Source: Antedon bifida (taxonomy: Eukaryota > Echinodermata > Crinoidea > Comatulida > Antedonidae). From it: 64,000 nt of DNA. Both the position numbers and the translations under genes were made by a program. Where the stretch lies: assembly GCA_963402885.1 (NCBI GenBank), contig OY727093.1, positions 12,721,501 through 12,785,500 of the forward strand. Direction: 5' to 3'. How positions within the stretch are numbered: position 1 is the first letter of the stretch; the number at the start of each line of letters is the position of its first letter. Under the pieces are notes generated by a model. That model worked only from the letters and a program-made list of their open reading frames with translations, was not told where the DNA came from and ran no database searches. Shown here one piece after another: positions 49,901-55,129 of the stretch.

Positions 49901-52900
49901 GTGGTAGACAGTTTGGTTGTTGTATCCTCAGATGTTATATCTTCACTTGTAGTTGTTTCAACTGTTGTCGGTTCTTCTGTCGTTGATATTTTCTTGTCCG
50001 TTGTGGAGTCAAACAGAGTGGTAGATACTTCAGTTGTATCTTCAGAAGTCATACCTTCACTTGAATTTGTATCAGCAGTTGTAGTTTCTCCAGTCGTTGA
50101 TATTTTCTCATCTGTATACAGTCTGGTTGTTGTATCCTCAGAAGTCATAACCTCACTTGATGTTGTATCAACTGTTGTTGGGTTTTCTGTCATTAATATA
50201 TCATTCTCTGTTGTAAAATCAATCTCAGTGGTAGACAGTTTGGTTGTTGTATCCCCAGAAGTCATATCTTCACTTGTAGTTGTATCAACTGTTGTCGGTT
50301 CTTTTGTTGTTAATATTTTCTTGTCCGTTGTAGAGTCAAACAGAGTGGTAAACACTTCAGTTGTATGTTCGGAAGTCATACCTTCACTTGAAATTGTATC
50401 AGCAGTTGTAATTTCTCCAGTCGTTGATATCTTTTCATCTGTAGTTAAATCAACCACAGTGGTAGACAGTTTGGTTGTTGTATCCTCAGATGTTATATCT
50501 TCACTTGTAGTTGTATCAACTGTTGTTGGTTTTTCTGTCGTTAATATATTATTCTCTGTTGTTGCTTCTTCCGCCGTCGTTGTATCTTCATACATTGTTG
50601 AGGTAAACTGAGTAGTAGACAATTCAGTTGTTGTCTCTTCGGAAGTCATATTTTCAGTCATAGTTACAAAAATTGTATTTTTTTCTGTTGTGATTCCTGT
50701 AAAGTAACAATAACATTAATGAAATGAATGTTTTGTTAAACTTACAGAGAATAAGCATAAGATACATTTATGATATCCATGTCTGTCCAAGTTTTTTTTT
50801 GTATTCTAATTTTATTAAGGATTCTTGACTATACAAAATGTCTTATACCATACCATATTTTATCTAACTTACAATCAATTCATTTATTATTATTTATTTA
50901 TGTACCTATAAATGTATAATAAATATTTCATTTGTAAATATCGTATTTATTCGAACAAACGCCCAGCTTTTAATAAATGCCCCGCCACATGCATTATATA
51001 CACAATCTTAAATTAAAACACATTTCTATTTGTAGTAGAACTAATTGACTGCCATGATCAACAATTGACCAAGCATTTTGATACCATTTGTTTTATTGTA
51101 TTTTATCACCTGTTGTTGGGTTTTCTGTTGTTGATATATCATTCTCTGTTGTAAAATCAATCTCAGTGGTAGACAGTTTGGTTGTTGTATCCCCAGAAGT
51201 CATATCTTCACTTGTAGTTGTATCAACTGTTGTCGGTTCTTTTGTTGTTAATATTTTCTTGTCCGTTGTAGAGTCAAACAGAGTGGTAAACACTTCAGTT
51301 GTATGTTCGGAAGTCATACCTTCACTTGAAATTGTATCAGCAGTTGTAATTTCTCCAGTCGTTGATATCTTTTCATCTGTAGTTAAATCAACCACAGTGG
51401 TAGACAGTTTGGTTGTTGTATCCTCAGATGTTATATCTTCACTTGTAGTTGTATCAACTGTTGTTGGTTTTTCTGTCGTTAATATATCATTCTCTGTTGT
51501 TGCTTCTTCCGCCGTCGTTGTATCTTCATACATTGTTGAGGTAAACTGAGTAGTAGACAATTCAGTTGTTGTCTCTTCGGAAGTCATATTTTCAGTCATA
51601 GTTACAAAAATTGTATTTTTTTCTGTTGTGATTCCTGTAAAGTAACAATAACATTAATGAAATGAATGTTTTGTTAAACTTACAGAGAATAAGCATAAGA
51701 TACATTTATGATATCCATGTCTGTCCAAGTTTTTTTTTGTATTCTAATTTTATTAAGGATTCTTGACTATACAAAATGTCTTATACCATACCATATTTTA
51801 TCTAACTTACAATCAATTCATTTATTATTATTTATTTATGTACCTATAAATGTATAATAAATATTTCATTTGTAAATATCGTATTTATTCGAACAAACGC
51901 CCAGCTTTTAGTAAATGCCCCGCCACATGCATTATATACACAATTTTAAATTAAAACACATTTCTATTTGTAGTAGAACTAATTGACTGCCATGATCAAC
52001 AATTGACCAAGCATTTTGATACCATTTGTTTTATTGTATTTTATCACCTGTTGTTGGGTTTTCTGTTGTTGATATCTCATTCTCTGTTGTAAAATCAACC
52101 TCAGTGGTAGACAGTTTGGTTTTTGTATCCTCAGATGTTATATCTTCACTTGTAGTTGTATCAACTGTTGTTGGTTCTTTTGTCGTTAATATCTCATTCT
52201 CTGTTGTTGCTTCTTCCGCCGTCGTTGTATCTTCATACATTGTTGAGGTAAACTGAGTAGTAGACAATTCAGTTGTCTCTTCGGAAGTCATATTTTCAAA
52301 CACAGTTACAACAATTGTAGTATATTCTGTTGTTGTGATTCCTGTAAAGTAACAATAACATTAATGAAATGAATGTTTTTTTTAAACTTACAGGGAATAA
52401 GCATAAGATACATTTATGATATCCATGTTTTTTTTTGGATTCTAATTTTATTGAGGATTATTTTTGACTATACAAAATGTCTTATACCATACCATATTTT
52501 ATCTAACTTTCAATCAATTCATTTATTATTATTTATTTAAGTACCTATATGTGTTTACCATAAATGTATAATAAATATTTCATTTGTAAATACCGTATTT
52601 AGCCTATTCCAACAAACGCCCCGCTTTGAATAAATGCACACATTTCTATTTGTAGTAGAATTAATTGACTGCCATGATCAACAATTTACCAAACATTTTG
52701 ATACCATTTTTATTATATTTTATCACTTTTTCTATATTAATTGTGTTGTACTTGTTATATTTATTTACTACACATGTTACCATAATATTACACTTAAAAA
52801 ATAAACGCCTCCCCCACGTTGTAAAACGTCACTGTGCTCTAACAAAAATATGTGTATTGATTTATGTGTTCTTAATTTATTTTATTGGATTATTAAAGTC

Positions 52901-55129
52901 AACCAATCAGACACGCCAATATTAGGCTCCGCCGCTGCATAAAAAGCTGTACCGCCCCAAAGATAATCATTGAATAATGGGCAAATCCTTCACCTATGGT
53001 AAATAGTTTTGGCGTATGGAGTTTATCATCAGGGAAGCTTCCCTGGTGTGTATCTATATATAAATTATGGTTAATTCTGACATAGGCGAGCACAATGGAA
53101 AAACTTCGGTACTAATCTTCGCCTTGGATATCTACCTTATCTATCTCAGATGTTCCGCGAAACGTAGATTTGATAACATTAGTTTTCAGTACTACGCTAT
53201 TGTTCCATATTTCTATCTTAGGAAGATATTATAAAGGGTTTTATAAGAAATTTTCTGATTTCAATCGGTAAATTTAAACTCTACGTGCGGTAGAAGTAAT
53301 TTCCGGGTTCACGGTAAGGTGTGTCAATCACCTTGCAAGTTCCCTGCATGGTTGGTTTCAACCAGGGAGTTGTTTTTCAACTAAGTTGGCCGTTGGTGTT
53401 TGGTGGCGATAGCCATTTTGGTTTTTGTTTGTTTTCGGACCGCGCGTGTGAAGGTATAGTATTACATACAGATCAAATTAAATATATTCATAAAACATAG
53501 GAGTAAATTGTGGGAAATAATTATATAAAATGACATCGAGAGAATTGACGTCATTGATGTCTTTTGTTTGAAATCGAATGAAACCCCGATAGCTGAGTTG
53601 TTGAGTAAGCTGCCAGGACTTTATGTATACTGTGCGCTATCTGTGTCCCGTCGGGACCCTGGGATACTTCTGCCCATGTTGCAAGCCGTCTAAAACGTCT
53701 TCCTTCTTAGGCCAAAACGGCTCACTGTGTCGCGGAATAATGTATTAATTATACCAATTAGGATGGTATTTATTTGAATAAATGCCCGGAACACCTCCCC
53801 AATAAAACATCAATTAAAACAATTATCGCCACTCCCCCCCCCCCCCCCCGCCCCCATCCAAATACCATCTAATAAACGCCCATCCACATTTATACACACA
53901 ATATTGTATTATATTTATAACACAATTATACTATTTTTAGTAGATTTCTTCGGATTGTTATCTACATACATTTACCAAGCATTTGTTATTCTTTTTTACC
54001 ACTTTTCATATCTACAATAAACACTTTACGTAAATTAATTATCTAAGACACTGTGAAACAGGTTAGTGAGTAGGTTTAGTTTTACGAATATCAAAAGCAT
54101 TTAAATAATGGTAACCATAACCAGAATGTCCTTCTAAAACTTTTTACCCGAGTCATTATCATTTCGAGAACCATCGTCTACACGTCCTAGAGGGGGAGCG
54201 AGTGAAGCCAGCTCACCCTCTAGTAGATGAAGAATTGTTTGATTAGGGAGTACGTTTGTCGGCGGCTGTACGACGAAGTTTTTGGGAAATTAGAAATGTT
54301 GTTTACTGGAATGTTTGGGTATGTGACTTAGTGAGTAACGCCTCGGAATATGAACAGTAATTATATTTTTGTTCTGTACATCAGTAGGCTACGGATTTTG
54401 TTCTGAAATAAAAGTTGAATGATCGACAAGCTAAAGCAACTACAGAAGGAAAACTGGATTCAATCATAATATATCTACATCCTCAAAACAGTTATGTATT
54501 TAATAGCCAATAGACCCTGCTTTATGATTAAATAGAGCATTCCAGACTATACACAATCTTTACAGTACTACTGATTGTCAAACCTAAATTATTTATAATA
54601 AATCATTATTTATTAAATTATTAAATAGAATATCAATTAAAAAAAAGCATTAGTTAATGAAGAAAGAACAAGAAATATTTCTTGTTAATATTGTTCTTCA
54701 CAAAAATAGTATCAATTTATTATTAATCTGGTTAAAATAATAAAATAATGTCTAAACCCGACCCATAGAAAAGACAAAAAGGGTAATTAGACTGGAATCG
54801 GTGCTGGCAGAAAATGGATGTCAGCACCATTCTGGGCGATATGGCATGACTGTGGGTCTCAGAGGCTGAATATAGCCTATACATTTATACCCACATCCAG
54901 CAAGTGGTAATGTAAGTAGAATCAATGTGAAACAACACTTCTTGTGGACTACAATGTGTGGGTCTACTAAACCTGTTTCGTCAGTCGGGGACCTCCGTGT
55001 CAGTCTGGAAAAACCCCAAACTATTTGTATATTCATAGTTAAATCATGAAACTTACCTCTAACTACTATATTTTGTTGAGAGCAAATGAAAATGCCAACA
55101 ACCATCACAATGATGTATTTTAACTCCAT
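10436..55129 (-). CDS. giant MUC4-like transmembrane mosaic mucin, 51 coding exons, about 7,592 residues
   Basis: Exons in transcript order: 55129-55057, 52341-52048, 51634-51110, 50696-35994, 35832-35713, 34466-34344, 34161-33985, 33650-33480, 33162-33052, 31945-31823, 30826-30681, 30296-30129, 29799-29647, 29384-28952, 28214-28047, 27695-27576, 27320-27127, 27009-26925, 26738-26553, 26291-26187, 26088-25819, 25626-25474, 25176-24992, 24717-24537, 24307-24185, 23919-23791, 23126-23007, 22650-22408, 22021-21908, 21608-21486, 21152-21033, 20662-20534, 20074-19940, 19670-19548, 19172-19050, 18666-18538, 18002-17760, 17612-17487, 17182-17057, 16785-16657, 16460-16351, 15895-15655, 15455-15312, 15201-15076, 12880-12768, 12340-12163, 11887-11800, 11627-11593, 11441-11125, 10965-10876, 10570-10436. 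All have GT-AG borders and compatible phases, and the total is exactly divisible by three. Predicted role: a large cell-surface glycoprotein with an O-glycosylated stalk. NIDO-AMOP-VWD-EGF-TM order is the MUC4 signature; LDLa, sushi and SEA are additions. Single-gene status rests on phase continuity and domain order, not on a transcript. The last exon may splice on at 10440 instead of ending at TGA. Confidence 0.88.
11125..11441 (-). other. mucin exon 49: transmembrane helix and start of cytoplasmic tail
   Basis: An acidic run (DKDEEEEE) is followed by a hydrophobic helix ([17 protein letters not shown]...YYLIV) and then a basic stop-transfer stretch ([10 protein letters not shown]) and a Ser run. 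Type I orientation follows from the signal peptide and the basic inner side. The Ser run is encoded by a (GAT/ATC)n microsatellite at about 11290. Confidence 0.92.
11593..11887 (-). other. mucin exons 47-48: juxtamembrane EGF split by a phase-2 intron
   Basis: Exon 47 (11887-11800) encodes [14 protein letters not shown] and FVKIC, and exon 48 (11627-11593) completes it with [12 protein letters not shown]. The His codon is split (CA|T). It is the only phase-2 intron found in the gene. Confidence 0.85.
12163..12880 (-). other. mucin exons 45-46: SEA domain 2
   Basis: Exon 45 (12880-12768, [18 protein letters not shown]) joins exon 46 (12340-12163) in phase 0. Exon 46 contains [18 protein letters not shown], which keeps the Gly-Ser-Val of the SEA autoproteolysis site (G^SVVV). 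It lies close to the membrane, as in MUC1-type SEA modules. Confidence 0.78.
12998..14593. mobile_element. 1.6-kb TTAA-flanked terminal-inverted-repeat element (non-autonomous, piggyBac-like signature)
   Basis: Ends match as inverted repeats (AGGGGGRTTCYGGGTTTAAA, two mismatches in 22 bp) and each is bounded by TTAA (12998-13001 and 14590-14593), the target-site duplication typical of piggyBac-type elements. The 1,588-bp interior has no transposase-like frame. It is richer in CpG and AGGCCT/CTAG palindromes than its surroundings. It sits in the intron between mucin exons 44 and 45. Confidence 0.75.
14804..15004. mobile_element. 201-bp fold-back MITE
   Basis: Imperfect inverted repeat. The left arm starts CCAATTCTCGGTACTGTAT and contains GTATCATAGGAATATTTGGT; the right arm, reversed, starts CCAATTCCCAGTGCTGTAT and contains GTATCATATGAATATTTGGT. 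It lies immediately beside the TTAA element in the same intron. Confidence 0.7.
15076..15455 (-). other. mucin exons 43-44: two EGF modules between the SEA domains
   Basis: Exon 43 (15455-15312) has [21 protein letters not shown]; exon 44 (15201-15076) begins [11 protein letters not shown] with YYCSCSVGY. Phase 1-1 exons as in the main array. Confidence 0.85.
16074..16150 (-). pseudogene. decayed copy of a SEA-domain exon inside the exon 41-42 intron
   Basis: On the minus strand the segment aligns with exon 45 (12880-12768), sharing TGGAAAxATTCCCTAA, CAATAATTCT and AGTTATC blocks. Its translation would read WKNSL then NNSLE followed by an in-frame TAA, against [13 protein letters not shown] in the live exon. 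It is therefore a dead duplicate of a SEA first exon. Confidence 0.75.
16184..16198. repeat. poly(C) tract
   Basis: Fifteen C in a row followed by further C-rich sequence to about 16260, inside a mucin intron. The minus (transcribed-sense) strand is G-rich. Confidence 0.9.
16657..24717 (-). other. mucin exons 24-40: array of about 20 EGF modules
   Basis: Seventeen exons, each carrying one six-Cys EGF module except exons 24, 28 and 37, which carry more. Most begin D-I-(D/N)-E-C and contain C-x-N-x4-(Y/F)-x-C-x-C, the calcium-binding form, e.g. exon 34 ([12 protein letters not shown]) and exon 37 ([10 protein letters not shown] and [12 protein letters not shown]). All internal borders are phase 1. 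Exon 29 (22021-21908) lacks the DIDEC start, so its acceptor at 22022 was chosen from frame. Expected to form a stiff calcium-bound rod above the membrane. Confidence 0.9.
22711..22929 (-). other. unidentified open frame in a mucin intron
   Basis: A 72-codon minus-strand open frame fills most of the 356-bp intron between exons 27 and 28, with noticeably higher GC than the intron average and a Cys pair in [15 protein letters not shown]. It has no splice sites joining it to the mucin frame. A fragment of a dispersed element is the likeliest explanation, but I do not recognise it. Confidence 0.3.
24725..24744. repeat. (TA)n microsatellite
   Basis: About ten TA units just upstream (minus strand) of the exon 24 acceptor. 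Confidence 0.85.
24992..25626 (-). other. mucin exons 22-23: Ig/cadherin-like linker running into an EGF
   Basis: Exon 22 (25626-25474) encodes [15 protein letters not shown] and [15 protein letters not shown], like the edge of an Ig- or cadherin-type beta sandwich. Exon 23 (25176-24992) continues with [18 protein letters not shown] and ends in [11 protein letters not shown], the first half of an EGF completed in exon 24. The fold assignment is tentative. Confidence 0.7.
25819..27320 (-). other. mucin exons 17-21: VWD domain and its C-terminal extension
   Basis: Exon 17 begins [20 protein letters not shown], a textbook VWD start. Exon 19 ends KGLLG and exon 20 begins [10 protein letters not shown], the Gly-x-Tyr-Asn calcium-site region. 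Exon 21 ([11 protein letters not shown], then FVPVF and [14 protein letters not shown]) matches the segment that follows VWD in MUC4 and SUSD2 relatives. The cleavage site GDPH, which in MUC4 lies here, is present in the motif; whether it is cut is unknown. Confidence 0.9.
27779..27838 (-). repeat. tRNA-derived sequence
   Basis: Minus strand reads TTAATTGGTAGAATGTCAGA and later GGATCTTGATCCCAGG, corresponding to the D-arm/anticodon region and T-arm of a tRNA with mutations in both boxes. SINE head or tRNA pseudogene in a mucin intron. Confidence 0.45.
28711..28791 (-). repeat. tRNA-derived sequence with intact anticodon stem-loop
   Basis: Minus strand contains TCTGC-ATATCAA-GCAGA, a perfect 5-bp stem with a 7-base loop, then CCAGGTTCGAATCTCGG, a B-box-type T-arm. 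The acceptor stem does not close. Flanked by TA-rich simple sequence (28799-28809), as expected for a SINE. Confidence 0.5.
28952..30826 (-). other. mucin exons 11-14: NIDO domain
   Basis: Four exons joined in phase 0. They contain [16 protein letters not shown], then [64 protein letters not shown] and [10 protein letters not shown]. This is the nidogen/MUC4 extracellular NIDO fold with its APFWTDVD and QSALITDG landmarks. Exon 14 runs directly on into AMOP. Confidence 0.9.
31265..31280. repeat. (CA)n microsatellite
   Basis: Eight CA units in a mucin intron. Confidence 0.9.
31570..31715. mobile_element. 146-bp hairpin MITE
   Basis: The left arm CTATGTCTACATTATCAA and the reversed right arm CTCTGTCTACACTATCAA pair. 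Inner segments GTGATGTGCC and GGCACATCAC also pair, so nearly the whole element can fold on itself. A related end (TGTGTAGACAGAGCTT) occurs at about 15023-15038 in another mucin intron. Confidence 0.65.
32031..32063 (-). ncRNA. degenerate hammerhead-ribozyme-like motif of the Penelope element
   Basis: Minus strand: CTGATGA, then a 15-base palindromic hairpin (GAGAATAGTATTCTC), then GTAACATGTC. This follows the hammerhead order CUGAUGA / stem II / GAAA / short stem III / UC, with GAAA changed to GTAA and an extra base before stem II. Penelope-like elements are known to carry minimal hammerheads. The change in the conserved A and weak stem I make activity unlikely. Confidence 0.4.
32031..32600 (-). 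mobile_element. Penelope-like retroelement fragment (C-terminal GIY-YIG region and 3' end)
   Basis: A minus-strand frame (about 32474-32109) reads [19 protein letters not shown], then [15 protein letters not shown] and [15 protein letters not shown]. This matches the GIY-YIG endonuclease end of Penelope-like elements (VVYK...C..YIGE...HL...KE..HI.W..P). A further piece of the upstream region (YCKGVTIKL, then FKISKLF) lies at about 32460-32530 in a broken frame, so the element is dead and 5' truncated. It ends in a conserved hairpin region at 32031-32063 that resembles a hammerhead core. It lies in the intron between mucin exons 9 and 10. Confidence 0.8.
33480..34161 (-). other. mucin exons 7-8: two sushi (CCP) modules
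   Basis: Exon 7 (34161-33985) shows [23 protein letters not shown] and PEC. Exon 8 (33650-33480) shows [25 protein letters not shown] and SPLC. Both match the four-Cys sushi pattern with its conserved Trp/Gly positions, although exon 8 lacks the usual Trp before the last Cys. Confidence 0.85.
34344..35832 (-). other. mucin exons 5-6: two LDL-receptor class A modules
   Basis: Exon 5 (35832-35713) has six Cys with [19 protein letters not shown], and exon 6 (34466-34344) has six Cys with [17 protein letters not shown] followed by DNEDE. The C-terminal acidic cluster that binds calcium is evident in exon 6 and weaker in exon 5 (GDGYDES). Each module is exactly one phase 1-1 exon. Confidence 0.9.
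36018..38130 (-). repeat. mucin repeat family B (47-residue, 141-bp modules)
   Basis: About 14 modules containing [19 protein letters not shown] and [20 protein letters not shown]. Consecutive modules are 141 bp apart. A three-module block recurs at 423 bp (the variant GTAGCGGTAGAAGCGACAG occurs near 36772 and again near 37195), a higher-order repeat. Confidence 0.88.
43480..46680 (-). repeat. 1,599-bp tandem duplication nested with the 2,619-bp one
   Basis: About 43480-45080 and 45080-46680 match at offset 1,599 bp (533 codons), for example 43603/45202 and 44341/45940. It differs at scattered bases, so it looks somewhat older than the 2,619-bp duplication that overlaps it. Confidence 0.75.
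45120..50357 (-). repeat. 2,619-bp tandem segmental duplication inside exon 4
   Basis: Positions 45120-47738 and 47739-50357 match at a constant offset of 2,619 bp (873 codons). Every site I compared by eye was identical, including rare variants such as TTTACTTGTAG at 45271/47880 and the TTGAAATTTTC variant at 46440/49059. Similarity breaks just left of 45119 and near 50414. The length is a multiple of three. Confidence 0.85.
50850..51070. repeat. dispersed element fragment (GTATTTATTCGAACAAACGCCC type) in intron 3, recopied in introns 2 and 1
   Basis: The intron segment with TATTCGAACAAACGCCC, ATGCCCCGCCACATGC and the AATTGACTGCCATGATCAAC tail recurs at about 51790-52010. It recurs again, more diverged, at about 52570-52720, with related pieces at about 53760-54010. 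The first copies are explained by the exon-intron duplication; the last implies an independent insertion of the same family. Confidence 0.6.
51110..52341 (-). other. mucin exons 2 and 3: tandem copies of the 5' end of exon 4
   Basis: Exons 52341-52048 (294 nt) and 51634-51110 (525 nt) start with almost the same sequence as exon 4 (shared peptide NMTSEETT...[13 protein letters not shown]) and end at PTTG with donor CAACAACAG|GTGATA. All three share an acceptor context (TTTACAG|GAATCACAAC). Both exons are phase 1-1 and a multiple of three, so either can be skipped without a frame change. They encode Thr/Ser/Glu/Asp-rich mucin sequence. Confidence 0.85.
53030..53045. repeat. 16-bp perfect palindrome
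   Basis: CAGGGAAGCTTCCCTG, reading the same on both strands. It is similar in flavour to the CCAGGGA hairpin at 2657-2697. Confidence 0.85.
53834..53855. repeat. poly(C) tract
   Basis: Sixteen C, one G, then five C, within mucin intron 1. Confidence 0.9.
55057..55129 (-). other. mucin exon 1: signal peptide
   Basis: ATG at 55129 opens a peptide with hydrophobic core [13 protein letters not shown], then a phase-1 donor (AGAG|GTAAGT). An in-frame ATG 30 nt upstream (55159) would add ten residues; the inner Met is preferred because it gives a normal-length signal peptide. The next exon starts 2.7 kb away at 52341. Confidence 0.8.

Larger units (their letters stand above)
38260..50550 (-). repeat. 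mucin repeat family A (38/39-residue, 114/117-bp modules)
   Basis: Alternating modules centred on [36 protein letters not shown] and [19 protein letters not shown], each followed by MTSED/EHTT and a KL/EL/EV junction. Some are shortened ([13 protein letters not shown]). Modules near 38260-40000 are the most divergent and those from about 42000 to 50400 the most uniform, so expansion was recent toward the N-terminal side of the protein. Confidence 0.9.
35994..50696 (-). other. mucin exon 4: 14,703-nt exon of Thr/Ser-rich tandem repeats
   Basis: A single exon of 4,901 codons without a stop. From 50696 to about 38260 it consists of roughly a hundred 38- or 39-residue modules of the type STT-(V/E)-VD-(L/F)-TT...[25 protein letters not shown]. 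About half the residues in a module are Ser or Thr and about a quarter are Asp or Glu, with few Pro and no Cys. From about 38130 to 36018 it changes to 47-residue modules. Such regions are expected to be densely O-glycosylated and extended. The exon ends in phase 1 (TCAT|GTATGT) just before the first LDLa exon. The opposite strand is also largely open, a by-product of the repeat. Confidence 0.9.
50170..52341 (-). repeat. exon-plus-intron duplication (938-bp unit) at the 5' end of the mucin region
   Basis: The exon-4 start with its upstream intron (50697-51109, 413 bp) is repeated as the exon-3 start with its upstream intron (51635-52047, also 413 bp). The two introns differ at only a couple of bases (e.g. 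TTTTAATAAATG versus TTTTAGTAAATG). A third, more diverged copy begins at the exon-2 start, 52341. Confidence 0.88.
52342..55056 (-). other. mucin intron 1
   Basis: About 2.7 kb between the signal-peptide exon and exon 2. It contains a diverged copy of the duplicated intron sequence up to about 52730, a 16-bp palindrome (53030-53045), a C-rich tract (53834-53855) and dispersed-element pieces. I see no exon in it. Confidence 0.7.

Noticed and set aside
36374-50611. Very long plus-strand open frames (up to about 1,710 codons) rich in Val and Ser
   Set aside because: They are the mirror of the minus-strand Thr/Ser repeat. They start and stop at recurrent module variants, have no signal peptide or splice context, and the minus strand joins cleanly to flanking exons of a known domain architecture.
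36018-50696. Repeat array as a CRISPR-like structure
   Set aside because: Repeats are coding, in frame, without unique spacers, and the window is clearly animal nuclear DNA.
54821-55056. Open-frame extension past the mucin signal peptide
   Set aside because: A strong donor follows codon 24 and the downstream residues have no domain, while splicing to 52341 continues into the repeat in phase.
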